Shown here piece after piece: positions 50,852 through 59,146 of a stretch of DNA of 64,000 nucleotides. The notes under the pieces are model-generated. The model ran no database searches. It was not told where the DNA came from and saw only the letters and a list, made by a program, of their open reading frames with translations. Origin of the DNA: Clostridiaceae bacterium Marseille-Q3526. GTDB lineage: Bacteria; Bacillota; Clostridia; Lachnospirales; Lachnospiraceae. The stretch covers positions 28,971-92,970 of the forward strand of contig JAGTTS010000010.1 in NCBI GenBank assembly GCA_018223375.1, given 5' to 3'. Within the stretch, counting starts at the first letter, position 1; each line of letters opens with the position of its first letter. The position numbers and the translations under genes were made by a program.

Positions 50852-51064
50852 ATGAAAACGAAACAGACTTCTAAAAAACGCGGCGGCTCATGTATCTTTT
50901 CTTTAAAGGAGGAACTGCGCCAGATTATGACAGACATGGACTGCGCCAGAAATCACTTTGATCAGGCGGTGGATCCAGTTCTGATCGACTGTTACATCTA
51001 TGAAATCAACGCGGCCCAGCTGCGTTATCAGTTTCTTCTGCGCCGCATCAAAAATCAGGAATAA
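50852..51064 (+). CDS. YaaL/DUF2508 family protein
   Basis: 70-residue helical protein. SLKEELRQIMTDMDCARNHFDQAVDPVLIDCYIYEINAAQLRYQFLL matches DUF2508 (YaaL), with the VDP-x-LID-YIYE core. Function unknown; in Bacillus yaaL lies next to recR. AACAGGAGGTAAATGATCC precedes the start. It lies between the ArsR gene and the amylase. Confidence 0.88.
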   Translation: MKTKQTSKKRGGSCIFSLKEELRQIMTDMDCARNHFDQAVDPVLIDCYIYEINAAQLRYQFLLRRIKNQE

Positions 51065-51122
51065 TGCGCCTGTTCCAGCCCCTTCAGGCAGAACAGGCCG
51101 TTCCAATCGCAGGAGGTATGCC

Positions 51123-52502
51123 ATGACAGCCTGGTACACAGACAGCACATTTTACCATATGTATCCCCTTGGAATGACAGGGGCTCCAAAAAATAATCCA
51201 TATCCATGGCCGGAGGAAGCTCCGGCCCCGGTTTCCATCCTTCCGTCCGCTCCCATGGAAGAGCTGCTTTCGTGGATTCCCCACTTAAAGCAGATGAATT
51301 TTACCGCAGTCTACATAGGTCCTGTATTCGAGTCCTCCTCCCACGGCTATGACACCAGGGATTACCGTCTCATTGACCGCCGTCTAGGAAGCAATGCGGC
51401 ATTTGCGGAATTTGTCTCTCAATGCCATGAAAACGGTATCCGGGTTGTAATAGACGGCGTTTTCAACCACACGGGGCGGGAATTTTTCGCCTTCCGGGAT
51501 ATCAGGGAGCATGGAAGTTCTTCCCCCTATATCGGATGGTATAAGGGAATCTCCTTTGACTGGAGAAGCCCGCTGGGGGACGCCTTCGGCTACGAGGCCT
51601 GGCGCGGCGTCTGGGAGCTTCCCTGCCTGAATCTTCAGAATCCTCAGGTAAAGGAGTATCTGAAAGATGTCATCCGGTTCTGGATCTCGGAGTTTGACAT
51701 TGACGGCATCCGGTTAGACTGCGCCAATGTGCTGGATTTTCAGTTTATGAGAGAGCTGCGCCTTCTGGCTGAGGAGGTGAAGCCTGACTTCTGGCTCATG
51801 GGCGAGGTGATACATGGAGAATACGGGCGATGGGTAAACAGTGAGATGCTTCACTCTGTGACGAATTATGAAATGTACAAAAGTATCTACTCTGCCCATA
51901 ATGATCACAATTATTTCGAGCTGGCTCACAATGTCCGCCGTCTTCAGGCGATAGGCTGCTCTCTGTACACCTTTTTAGATAACCATGACGAGGATCGGAT
52001 CGCGTCCAAATTAAAGGATCCAAACCATTTGAAGGTAATTTATACCCTCCTCTATACGCTGCCGGGCATTCCGTCTGTCTACTATGGCAGCGAATGGGGA
52101 ATTGAGGGCAGGCGCACCGATTCCTGCGACGACGCCCTCAGGCCCAGAATTCTGCCTTCTGAAGCCAGAAAGCAGGAAGACTCTGAGCTTTCCTCCCACA
52201 TCCAGCGTCTGGGGGAAATACGGAAAACCTTCCCGCCCCTTCACGGCGGAGCTTATGAGGAACTGCTTCTCACCAACCGGCAGTATGCTTTTTTAAGAAC
52301 CGCAGAGGACGGGTCCAAACTTCTTACTGCCGCCAACAACGATTCCTGCCAGGCGTCCCTTACCCTCCCATGCCCAGAAGCAAACGGCTGTGTAAGAGAA
52401 CTTCTCACCGGCCAAAGCTTCCCTGTATCGGACGGATTTCTCTCCTTCACCCTTCCGCCTGACTCCGGGTACGTTTTCTGCATAGGGGAAAGTTCTTCAT
52501 AG
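51123..52502 (+). CDS. GH13 alpha-amylase family enzyme
   Basis: 459 residues; start at 51123 after CAGGAGGTATGCC. Barrel motifs: DGVFNHTG (region I), GIRLDCANVLD with the nucleophile aspartate (II), LMGEVIHGEY with the acid glutamate (III) and TFLDNHDEDRI with the transition-state aspartate (IV). SVYYGSEWGIEG follows. There is no signal peptide, so it acts in the cytoplasm, probably as a maltodextrin hydrolase or glucosidase. The C-terminal beta domain is short. It lies 55 bases before glgB, which suggests a role in glycogen turnover. Confidence 0.9.
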   Translation: MTAWYTDSTFYHMYPLGMTGAPKNNPYPWPEEAPAPVSILPSAPMEELLSWIPHLKQMNFTAVYIGPVFESSSHGYDTRDYRLIDRRLGSNAAFAEFVSQCHENGIRVVIDGVFNHTGREFFAFRDIREHGSSSPYIGWYKGISFDWRSPLGDAFGYEAWRGVWELPCLNLQNPQVKEYLKDVIRFWISEFDIDGIRLDCANVLDFQFMRELRLLAEEVKPDFWLMGEVIHGEYGRWVNSEMLHSVTNYEMYKSIYSAHNDHNYFELAHNVRRLQAIGCSLYTFLDNHDEDRIASKLKDPNHLKVIYTLLYTLPGIPSVYYGSEWGIEGRRTDSCDDALRPRILPSEARKQEDSELSSHIQRLGEIRKTFPPLHGGAYEELLLTNRQYAFLRTAEDGSKLLTAANNDSCQASLTLPCPEANGCVRELLTGQSFPVSDGFLSFTLPPDSGYVFCIGESSS

Positions 52503-52557
52503 AAAAAACGGCAGGGCAAAGTGAGTCATACACCATAAAATTCAGGGGGAAATGATT

Positions 52558-54459
52558 ATGAACAAAAAAATCGGCATGGGATTTTTCGGAGAATTAGATC
52601 TCTATCTTTTTGGAGAAGGACGCCATTACCGTCTTTATGAAAAAATGGGCGCTCATCCTTTCACATACCGCAGACAGGCCGGCATACATTTCGCCGTCTG
52701 GGCGCCCCACGCAGAGGAGGTCAGCGTAGTCGGCGATTTCAACGGCTGGAATCCCGGAAAAACACCTATGAAGCGAATCAGCGGTTCCGGCATTTTTGAG
52801 GCCTTTGTGCCTGGATTAAAAGAGGGGGAGCTCTATAAATACGCCATTTCTACGAAGAGCAGTTCTCTTCTGATGAAAGCGGATCCCTTTGCCTTCTACA
52901 GCGAATACAGGCCTGGAACCGCCTCTGTCACAGCCGATATCTCCGGCTTTTCCTGGAGCGATTCCGCCTGGATGGAAAAGCGCAGAAATCAGGATCCTGT
53001 AAAGGCCCCCATAGCCGTCTATGAGGTGCATCTGGGATCCTGGCGCAAGACAAACCGGCCGGAACGCGACAACTGCCTCACTTACCGGGAAGCTGCCAGG
53101 GAACTGGCAGATTATGTTAAATCCATGGGGTACACCCATGTGGAGCTGATGGGCATTGCGGAGCATCCCTTCGACGGATCCTGGGGATACCAGGTAACCG
53201 GTTACTATGCCCCCACCTCCCGCTACGGAATGCCCAAGGACTTTATGTATCTGGTCAATTATCTTCACAAAAAAGGAATTGGCGTGATCCTGGACTGGGT
53301 TCCAGCCCATTTTCCAAGGGACGCCCACGGGCTGGCCGACTTTGACGGAGAACCGCTCTACGAGTACGCGGATCCCAGAAAAGGCGAACATCCGGACTGG
53401 GGAACCAAGGTATTTGATTACGGCAAAAACGAGGTGAAAAATTTCCTCATCGCCAACGCTCTCTACTGGATTGAACAGTATCACATTGACGGTCTGCGGG
53501 TGGACGCCGTGGCTTCCATGCTCTATCTGGATTACGGGCGCAGGGACGGAGAGTGGGTTCCCAATCAGTACGGCGGCAATCAGAACCTGGAGGCGGTAGA
53601 ATTTTTCAAGCATCTGAACAGCGTTCTCACCGGACGCAGGGACGGCGTTATGATGATTGCGGAAGAATCCACCGCCTGGCCCAAAGTAACCCACCAGCCT
53701 GAGGACGGCGGACTGGGCTTTACCTTTAAATGGAACATGGGATGGATGCATGATTTCCTGGAATATATGAAATTAGATCCGATTTACAGGAAATTTAATC
53801 ACAATAAGATGACCTTTGGCCTCACCTACGCTTCCAGCGAACACTTTATTCTCGTCCTCTCCCACGACGAGGTGGTGCATTTAAAATGCTCCATGATCAA
53901 CAAGATGCCCGGCAGCTATGAGGACAAGTTTGCCAACCTGAAAGCCGGCTACACCTTTATGACAGGCCATCCGGGAAAAAAGCTGCTCTTTATGGGACAG
54001 GATTTCGGACAGCTCCACGAATGGGACGAAAAAAAGGCCCTCGACTGGTATCTGGCCGAAGAGCCCCTTCACGAAAATCTGCAGCGCTATGTCCGCAGTC
54101 TTTTGACGCTTTACAGAAAATATCCCTGTCTGTCCCGTCTAGACAGTGAGCCGGAGGGATTTCAGTGGATCAACGCCAATGACGGAGACCGCAGTATTTT
54201 CAGCTTTATCAGAAGAGACGAGACAAAAAAGAAAAATCTGCTCTTTATCATCAATTTTACCCCTGTAGCCAGGGAGCATTACCGGGTAGGCGTCCCCAAG
54301 CGGGGCAATTTCACCCTGGTGCTGGACAGCGGACACGGCTTCTATGAAAAGGGCGACGACGTACATGTGTACCGCTCCAAAAAAGGCGAATGCGACGGAC
54401 AGCCGTTCTCCTTCGCCTACCCGCTGCCAGCCTACGGCGCGGCGGTATTCCGGTTTTAA
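52558..54459 (+). CDS. glgB: 1,4-alpha-glucan branching enzyme
   Basis: 633 residues. The second of two close ATGs is chosen since CAGGGGG lies nine bases before it. It cuts and reattaches glucan chains as alpha-1,6 branches. The N-terminal CBM48 domain (FAVWAPHAEEVSVVGDFNGWNP) leads to the GH13 barrel: DWVPAHFPRD (I), DGLRVDAVASMLYLDYGR (II), MMIAEESTAWP (III) and LSHDEVVH (IV). Length is normal for glgB. The remaining glycogen genes (glgA, glgC, glgP) are absent from the window. Confidence 0.95.
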   Translation: MNKKIGMGFFGELDLYLFGEGRHYRLYEKMGAHPFTYRRQAGIHFAVWAPHAEEVSVVGDFNGWNPGKTPMKRISGSGIFEAFVPGLKEGELYKYAISTKSSSLLMKADPFAFYSEYRPGTASVTADISGFSWSDSAWMEKRRNQDPVKAPIAVYEVHLGSWRKTNRPERDNCLTYREAARELADYVKSMGYTHVELMGIAEHPFDGSWGYQVTGYYAPTSRYGMPKDFMYLVNYLHKKGIGVILDWVPAHFPRDAHGLADFDGEPLYEYADPRKGEHPDWGTKVFDYGKNEVKNFLIANALYWIEQYHIDGLRVDAVASMLYLDYGRRDGEWVPNQYGGNQNLEAVEFFKHLNSVLTGRRDGVMMIAEESTAWPKVTHQPEDGGLGFTFKWNMGWMHDFLEYMKLDPIYRKFNHNKMTFGLTYASSEHFILVLSHDEVVHLKCSMINKMPGSYEDKFANLKAGYTFMTGHPGKKLLFMGQDFGQLHEWDEKKALDWYLAEEPLHENLQRYVRSLLTLYRKYPCLSRLDSEPEGFQWINANDGDRSIFSFIRRDETKKKNLLFIINFTPVAREHYRVGVPKRGNFTLVLDSGHGFYEKGDDVHVYRSKKGECDGQPFSFAYPLPAYGAAVFRF

Positions 54460-54465
54460 CCATTC

Positions 54466-54505
54466 AAAAAGGGCAGCTGGTTTTCACAGACCAGCCGCCC
54501 CTTTC
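54466..54505. terminator. Bidirectional terminator between glgB and rsmI
   Basis: AAAAAGGGCAGCTGG (54466-54480) pairs with CCAGCCGCCCCTTTC (54491-54505) with small mismatches. It ends two bases before the rsmI stop. Confidence 0.75.
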
Positions 54506-54506
54506 T

Positions 54507-55487
54507 CTATTCTCCGTCTTCCTCCAGAAGGCTCTGATATACGTCCCTCTTGCTGATTCCGCGGTCCTTGGCCACCTTCTTCATGGCTTCCTTTTTATCC
54601 ATTCCCTGGGACAGATACCGCTCCATATGCTCTGCAATTGTCATCTCCTCAAAGCTCTGCTGTCTCTCCCTCTCCACCTGGTCAAAGGATTTTCCCTCAA
54701 TGACAATCACGCACTCTCCCTTGGGTTCGTGATCCTCATAGAAGGACAGCGCGCCGGAAAACGTGGTCCTGAAGGCTTCCTCGTATCGTTTGGTCAGTTC
54801 TCTGCAGACAGTGATGTTTCTCTCCCCCAGCGTCTTAAAAAGCTCTGCAAGAGTCCTCTCCAGCCGGTGAGGCGCCTCATATACAAGGATCGTTCTGGTC
54901 TCCCGTTTCAGCTCTTCCAGAATCATCTGCCTTTCCTTCTTATCCGGCGGCAGAAACGCCTCGAAGCAGAAGCGCCTGGTAGGCAGGCCTGAAATAGTGA
55001 GAGCCGTAATGCAGGCCGCAGGTCCCGGAAGGGAGGTCAGCTCCACCCCCGCCTCATGGCACTGGCGCACCAGCTCCTCCCCCGGATCGGAGATTCCAGG
55101 CGTACCGGCGTCCGTCACCAGAGCGATATTGACGCCCTTTTTCAGCTGTTCCACCAGATACCTGGCTTTCTCCACCTTGTTATATTCATGATAGCTGGTC
55201 ATGGGCGTCTTAATATGAAAATGATTTAACAGCTTAATACTGTGCCTGGTGTCCTCCGCTGCTATTAAGTCTACCCGTTTCAGCGTGTCCAGCACCCGCA
55301 GAGTAATATCGTCCAGATTTCCGATGGGGGTAGAGCACAGGTAGAGCTTTCCCTGGCCGTTTTTTCCTCCAAAGGAGCTGTCTTCCCTCTTTTCCTGTTC
55401 CCAGCCGGTCTCCTCTCTCAGGGCTTCATTCCACTCTAACGCTTCCTGTTCCATAAGCTCATGTTCTTCCTGTCTGCGTTCCTCCAC
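54507..55487 (-). CDS. rsmI: 16S rRNA 2'-O-ribose C1402 methyltransferase
   Basis: 326-residue RsmI. The methylase core starts at KLYLCSTPIGNLDDIT; AAEDTRHSIKLL, VTDAGTPGISDPG and LPGPAACITALTISGLP follow. It methylates C1402 of 16S rRNA using SAM. About 45 Glu-rich residues precede the core (MEERRQEEHELMEQEALEWN), longer than the usual N-terminus. Last gene of the conserved holB run, as in Bacillus subtilis yabC. Confidence 0.94.
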   Translation of the reverse strand: MEERRQEEHELMEQEALEWNEALREETGWEQEKREDSSFGGKNGQGKLYLCSTPIGNLDDITLRVLDTLKRVDLIAAEDTRHSIKLLNHFHIKTPMTSYHEYNKVEKARYLVEQLKKGVNIALVTDAGTPGISDPGEELVRQCHEAGVELTSLPGPAACITALTISGLPTRRFCFEAFLPPDKKERQMILEELKRETRTILVYEAPHRLERTLAELFKTLGERNITVCRELTKRYEEAFRTTFSGALSFYEDHEPKGECVIVIEGKSFDQVERERQQSFEEMTIAEHMERYLSQGMDKKEAMKKVAKDRGISKRDVYQSLLEEDGE

Positions 55488-55555
55488 TGTCTCTCCTCCT
55501 TCTTACGGCTTCCCTTTCGTCTTTCCTTCCGCTCAAACGTCAGGCCTGATATGGC

Positions 55556-56314
55556 CTAGTATCCATAAATATCATAAATTTCATCCATGTAGACGCCCGG
55601 TTCTCGGTATACAATCAGGGGCTTTTCCACCTTGATCATGGATCTGCCGCCCTTTACCGCCTCGATCAGCACCATGTTGGCCTCCCGGTCTACAAACGGA
55701 TGAACCAGCTTCATCCGCTTAGGCTCCAGCTTATGCCTGGTAAAAGCCGTGATAATCTCAATCAGCCGGTGAGGCCTGTGAACCATATAAAAGCGGCCGC
55801 CTGGTCTGAGAACCCGCGCTCCCTCCCGCACCACGTCCTCCAGAGAGCAGAGCACCTCATGGCGGGCAATCGCTTTCGGAAGCTCCGGGTTTTTCAGCCC
55901 GTGGCTGTCGTTCATATAAGGCGGATTTGAGGTCACTACGTCAAAAGAGGCAGCGCCGAATATCCGCCCTGCTTCTTTAATATCGCCTGTGACAATGTCT
56001 ATTTTTTCTTCCAGACCGTTCAGACGGACGCTGCGGCCCGCCATCTCGGCCATCTCATCCTGAATCTCCAGACCTGTAAAATGGCTTCCCGCCGTCTTGG
56101 CCTCCAGAAGAATAGGGATAATTCCTGTTCCCGTTCCCAGATCCAGCGCCCTCTCCCCTGGCTTTACCACTGCGTAGCCTGACAGAAGCACCGCGTCCAT
56201 GCCAAAGCAGAAGGCCTTCTCATTCTGAATAATCCGATAGCCGTTCCGGTGCAGATCGTCGATCCGCTCACCCTCCCTAAGCACAATTTCCCTGTTTTCT
56301 GCGTTCAAAATCAA
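55556..56314 (-). CDS. tRNA1(Val) adenine-N6 methyltransferase-like (TrmN6/YabB)
   Basis: 252-residue SAM-dependent methyltransferase. GERALDLGTGTGIIPILL is the SAM loop and VVTSNPPYM the amino-methylating NPPY motif. It matches the TrmN6/YfiC group (YabB in Bacillus), which modifies A37 of tRNA Val; the exact target here is inferred. It lies between ricT and rsmI, the same order as in B. subtilis. Confidence 0.9.
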   Translation of the reverse strand: MILNAENREIVLREGERIDDLHRNGYRIIQNEKAFCFGMDAVLLSGYAVVKPGERALDLGTGTGIIPILLEAKTAGSHFTGLEIQDEMAEMAGRSVRLNGLEEKIDIVTGDIKEAGRIFGAASFDVVTSNPPYMNDSHGLKNPELPKAIARHEVLCSLEDVVREGARVLRPGGRFYMVHRPHRLIEIITAFTRHKLEPKRMKLVHPFVDREANMVLIEAVKGGRSMIKVEKPLIVYREPGVYMDEIYDIYGY

Positions 56315-56338
56315 TTGTCCTTTCTATCAGTGGTTCCT

Positions 56339-57247
56339 CTAATTATTGTCCAGCTTGGATTTTCCCTCTCTCTTTTCCAGCGCCTCCAGCTGCTTGAGCT
56401 CAGCGTCTACACTGACTCTTTCTCTGCGGCGTTTGGGGCGGAATTTCAGGCTCTCCACCGGGTATTCCCGGATCTCCTTCTCATCCTTTCCCACCGTGAC
56501 AACCACCTTAACCAGCTGTCTGAGGACGCTGACGCTGTGAACCTCACCCTTCAGGCCGTCGTCTGTCGTTACATAATCGCCGATATTGGGAAGCTTGCTG
56601 TTTAACTCCTCGTAGGTTTCCTCCTCGTTCTTCAGACAGCACATCAGCCTTCCGCAGACGCCGGAAATCTTCGTGGGGTTCAGCGAAAGATTCTGCTCCT
56701 TTGCCATCTTAATCGAAACCGGAATAAACTCAGACAGATAGGTGTGGCAGCACAAAGGCCTTCCGCAGATGCCGATTCCTCCCATGATTTTCGTCTCGTC
56801 CCTGACTCCAATCTGGCGCAGCTCAATTCTCGTCTTAAACACAGCTGCCAGATCCTTCACCAGCTCCCTGAAATCAATTCTGCCGTCTGCAGTAAAATAA
56901 AATAACACCTTATTATTGTCAAAGGTATATTCTGCGTCAATCAGCTTCATCTGGAGATTGTGCTTTTTAATCTTCTCCAGGCAGATTCCAAAGGCGTCCT
57001 TCTCCTTCTCCTTGTTCCGGCGCTCCGTCTCCTCGTCCGCCGCCGTAGCCATGCGGATCACCGGCTTTAACGGCTGAATCACCTTGGACTCGTCCACAGC
57101 CCTGCTGCCCAGCACCACATGGCCAAATTCAATGCCGCGGGCCGTCTCCACAATTACATGATCCCCTGTTTTAATGTCCATCCCCGCCGGATCGAAAAAA
57201 TAGACCTTTCCAGCCGGACGGAACCGGACTCCAATTACATTTATCAT
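56339..57247 (-). CDS. ricT: PSP1 domain protein RicT (YaaT)
   Basis: 302-residue PSP1 C-terminal domain protein. The cysteines lie in GIGICGRPLCCHTYL and ISGVCGRLMCCLKNE, which in B. subtilis RicT help hold the Fe-S clusters of the RicAFT (Y-) complex. That complex aids RNase Y mRNA maturation and, through it, sporulation and biofilm formation. GGTGYVTTDDGLKGEV-like SH3 residues near 235 follow. It starts five bases after holB ends. Partners RicA and RicF are not in the window. Confidence 0.93.
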   Translation of the reverse strand: MINVIGVRFRPAGKVYFFDPAGMDIKTGDHVIVETARGIEFGHVVLGSRAVDESKVIQPLKPVIRMATAADEETERRNKEKEKDAFGICLEKIKKHNLQMKLIDAEYTFDNNKVLFYFTADGRIDFRELVKDLAAVFKTRIELRQIGVRDETKIMGGIGICGRPLCCHTYLSEFIPVSIKMAKEQNLSLNPTKISGVCGRLMCCLKNEEETYEELNSKLPNIGDYVTTDDGLKGEVHSVSVLRQLVKVVVTVGKDEKEIREYPVESLKFRPKRRRERVSVDAELKQLEALEKREGKSKLDNN

Positions 57248-57251
57248 AAAA

Positions 57252-58241
57252 TTAATTCTCCTTCATGGTTAAGAGCATCAGTTCAAGCGCCAGCTCTGTA
57301 TTTACGTTAGCCGCCAGTCTCGCCTTCGCCTTGTCAATGGCGTTTAAGACAGCCTCCAGCCCCTCGTAGGAGCTGTTCTGGCACAATCTGCTGACAGCCG
57401 TGTACTCCTCCTTGAAAATCAGACAGTTCATGTCCTTTGTCACCTTGTACATTAAAATATCTCTGTACCACAGCTGCATGAAATCCAGGCATTCGTCCAG
57501 AATCAGGTTCTCCTCCTGCATCTTTTTAATGTAATCTAAGAGCATGGCAATGTCCATCTCCTTCACATTTTTCAGAAGCGTTAAAACCTCTCTGTAGAGG
57601 AGCTTAAACTCCTCCGAGGAAGCCAGATGAATGGCTTTTCCCAGATTTCCCCTGGCAAACGCAGCGAACACATCCGCCTGGTTCTCTGAAATTCCCATGG
57701 ATTCCGTCAAATAGCTGCTGATAGTCTGATCCTTCAGCGGCTTCAGTTTCAGCTTAATGCACCGTGACAGAATAGTAGGCAGGAAGGTTTCCTCGTTCGT
57801 AGTCATTAAAATAATAATGGCATAGGCCGGCGGCTCCTCAATGGTCTTTAAGAGAGCGTTCTGAGCCTGTACCGTCATCTTCTCCGCCTCGTCTACCAGA
57901 TAAATCTTATAGGCGCTGCTGTAGGGCTTAATCTGAATCGTATCGTTGATCTGTTCTCTGATATCGTCTACACCGATGCTGTTCAGCTTCTCGTGAGTCA
58001 CCCAGATCACGTCCGGATGATTTCCGCTTAAAATCTGCTTGCAGGAGTGGCACTCCATACATGGCTCTTTGTCGCTTTTCTCGCAGAGAAGAGTCATGGC
58101 AAATGCTTTCGCCAGCATTTTTCTTCCCATTCCCTGTTCTCCAGAAAGGATATAGGCATGGGAAACCTTGTGGTATTCAATTGCTTTCTGAAAATGATCC
58201 TTGATCATTTCGTGTCCTATAATATCTTTAAAACCTGCCAT
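57252..58241 (-). CDS. holB: DNA polymerase III delta' subunit
   Basis: 329 residues; start at 58241 after GCAGGAGGAAATC. It is the clamp loader subunit. Seen: ILSGEQGMGRKMLAKAFA (modified P-loop, as usual for delta'), zinc cysteines C-x8-C-x2-C-x2-C (LLCEKSDKEPCMECHSC), VDEAEKMTVQAQNALLKTIEEPP (Walker B region) and the SRC motif (LSRCIKLKLK). It is read from a promoter with a 170-base structured leader. Confidence 0.94.
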   Translation of the reverse strand: MAGFKDIIGHEMIKDHFQKAIEYHKVSHAYILSGEQGMGRKMLAKAFAMTLLCEKSDKEPCMECHSCKQILSGNHPDVIWVTHEKLNSIGVDDIREQINDTIQIKPYSSAYKIYLVDEAEKMTVQAQNALLKTIEEPPAYAIIILMTTNEETFLPTILSRCIKLKLKPLKDQTISSYLTESMGISENQADVFAAFARGNLGKAIHLASSEEFKLLYREVLTLLKNVKEMDIAMLLDYIKKMQEENLILDECLDFMQLWYRDILMYKVTKDMNCLIFKEEYTAVSRLCQNSSYEGLEAVLNAIDKAKARLAANVNTELALELMLLTMKEN

Positions 58242-58290
58242 GATTTCCTCCTGCATGTATGTTTAACATCTGCTCCGCGTATCACTATAA

Positions 58291-58354
58291 ACTCCAAAAT
58301 CCAGCTGTGCTCCGCACATCTGGCGCCGCTTTCTGCGGCTTAAGATTTTGGAGT
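58291..58354 (-). ncRNA. Three-way-junction element in the holB leader
   Basis: On the minus strand ACTCCAAAATC (58354-58344) pairs with GATTTTGGAGT (58301-58291) as an 11-bp closing stem. Inside are two perfect-stemmed hairpins: GCCGC-AGAAA-GCGGC, and CAG-A-TGTGC-GGA-GCACA-G-CTG. It lies in the leader of holB, between the start hairpin and the ribosome site. I do not recognise a riboswitch class. Confidence 0.45.
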
Positions 58355-58356
58355 CA

Positions 58357-58429
58357 GCACATCAGGTGAAAACAAATGTCTGCTTCGCAGCCGCTTGTTT
58401 TCCTGCTGATGTGCTACATTATACCACAC
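58357..58429 (-). promoter_or_regulatory. Extended -10 promoter and long hairpin at the start of the holB leader
   Basis: Minus-strand TGTGGTATAATG (-10 at 58418-58423) is followed at about +1 by GCACATCAG, which pairs with CTGATGTGC (9 bp); further in, GAAAACAA pairs with TTGTTTTC and a CTGC-GAA-GCAG hairpin caps it (58357-58414). The block 58378-58429 repeats 4509-4560 with about seven differences in 52 bases. Confidence 0.6.
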
Positions 58430-58462
58430 TCTATTTGATGTGGAAAGTGAGAAACTTTGCTA

Positions 58463-59089
58463 TCATCCGCGGGCATATCTTCTGATTGTCTTTTCGATTT
58501 TCCCAGCTATGTTTTTCAGGCAGTCTGAAAGCTCCTGATTTTCATATCGTTCTTCTGCCGTAATCCCGGCCTGCGCCAGCTTTTCTTCTGAAAAGTCTGT
58601 CTCGTCAGCCAGAAAACGGCGGCAAAGCTCTGTATATTTAGGTTTTTTCTGCTGTTTTTCCCGGTTTACGGCCCGAATCAGCCGTTCTCCGTCCTCCACC
58701 TCAATATAAATCGGAACCGCACCGTTCTCTCCAAAATAGGTTCGAATACTCTCATAAGATTCCAGCGTTCCAATCATCATATAGCTGCCCTGGGACAGGT
58801 CGATCTGCCCATCCTCTACTGTTGCGTAGCTCCAGGGGCCGTACATCGTCTGGTACGTGCGCATTTCAATCACCCGTCCCTCTGACTTCATGGCTTCCAG
58901 CTGTTCTTCCCTTATAAAATGGTATTCCACCCCCTCTGTTTCTCCTTCCCGCATGGGGCGGGTAGTATAAAGCGTCACCGTTTTAAGCTCAGGAAAATAC
59001 TCCAGCAGCTTTTTATAGATAGTGTCTTTTCCCGACGCGCTCTTTCCCATTACAAAAAAAATCTTTCCAGCAGTTTTACAATCTGTCAC
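58463..59089 (-). CDS. gmk: Guanylate kinase family protein
   Basis: 208-residue nucleotide kinase. P-loop FVMGKSASGKDTIYKKL; then TTRPMREGETEGVEYHFI, the GMP-binding segment; and RAVNREKQQ in the lid. In B. subtilis the matching place before holB has tmk, so a kinase of another specificity sits here. Asp replaces the usual Ser/Thr after GK in the loop (GKDT). It is full length. A paralogue of the main gmk, with altered substrate, is possible. It is upstream of holB by about 206 bases. Confidence 0.8.
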   Translation of the reverse strand: MTDCKTAGKIFFVMGKSASGKDTIYKKLLEYFPELKTVTLYTTRPMREGETEGVEYHFIREEQLEAMKSEGRVIEMRTYQTMYGPWSYATVEDGQIDLSQGSYMMIGTLESYESIRTYFGENGAVPIYIEVEDGERLIRAVNREKQQKKPKYTELCRRFLADETDFSEEKLAQAGITAEERYENQELSDCLKNIAGKIEKTIRRYARG

Positions 59090-59146
59090 GATTTTATTCC
59101 TTCCTTAATATTGACGTCTTTCTTCCATTTCAGCTGTCATGTCTCA

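Noticed and set aside
52816..53751. 311-codon frame opposite glgB
   Set aside because: Antisense shadow of an intact branching enzyme gene.
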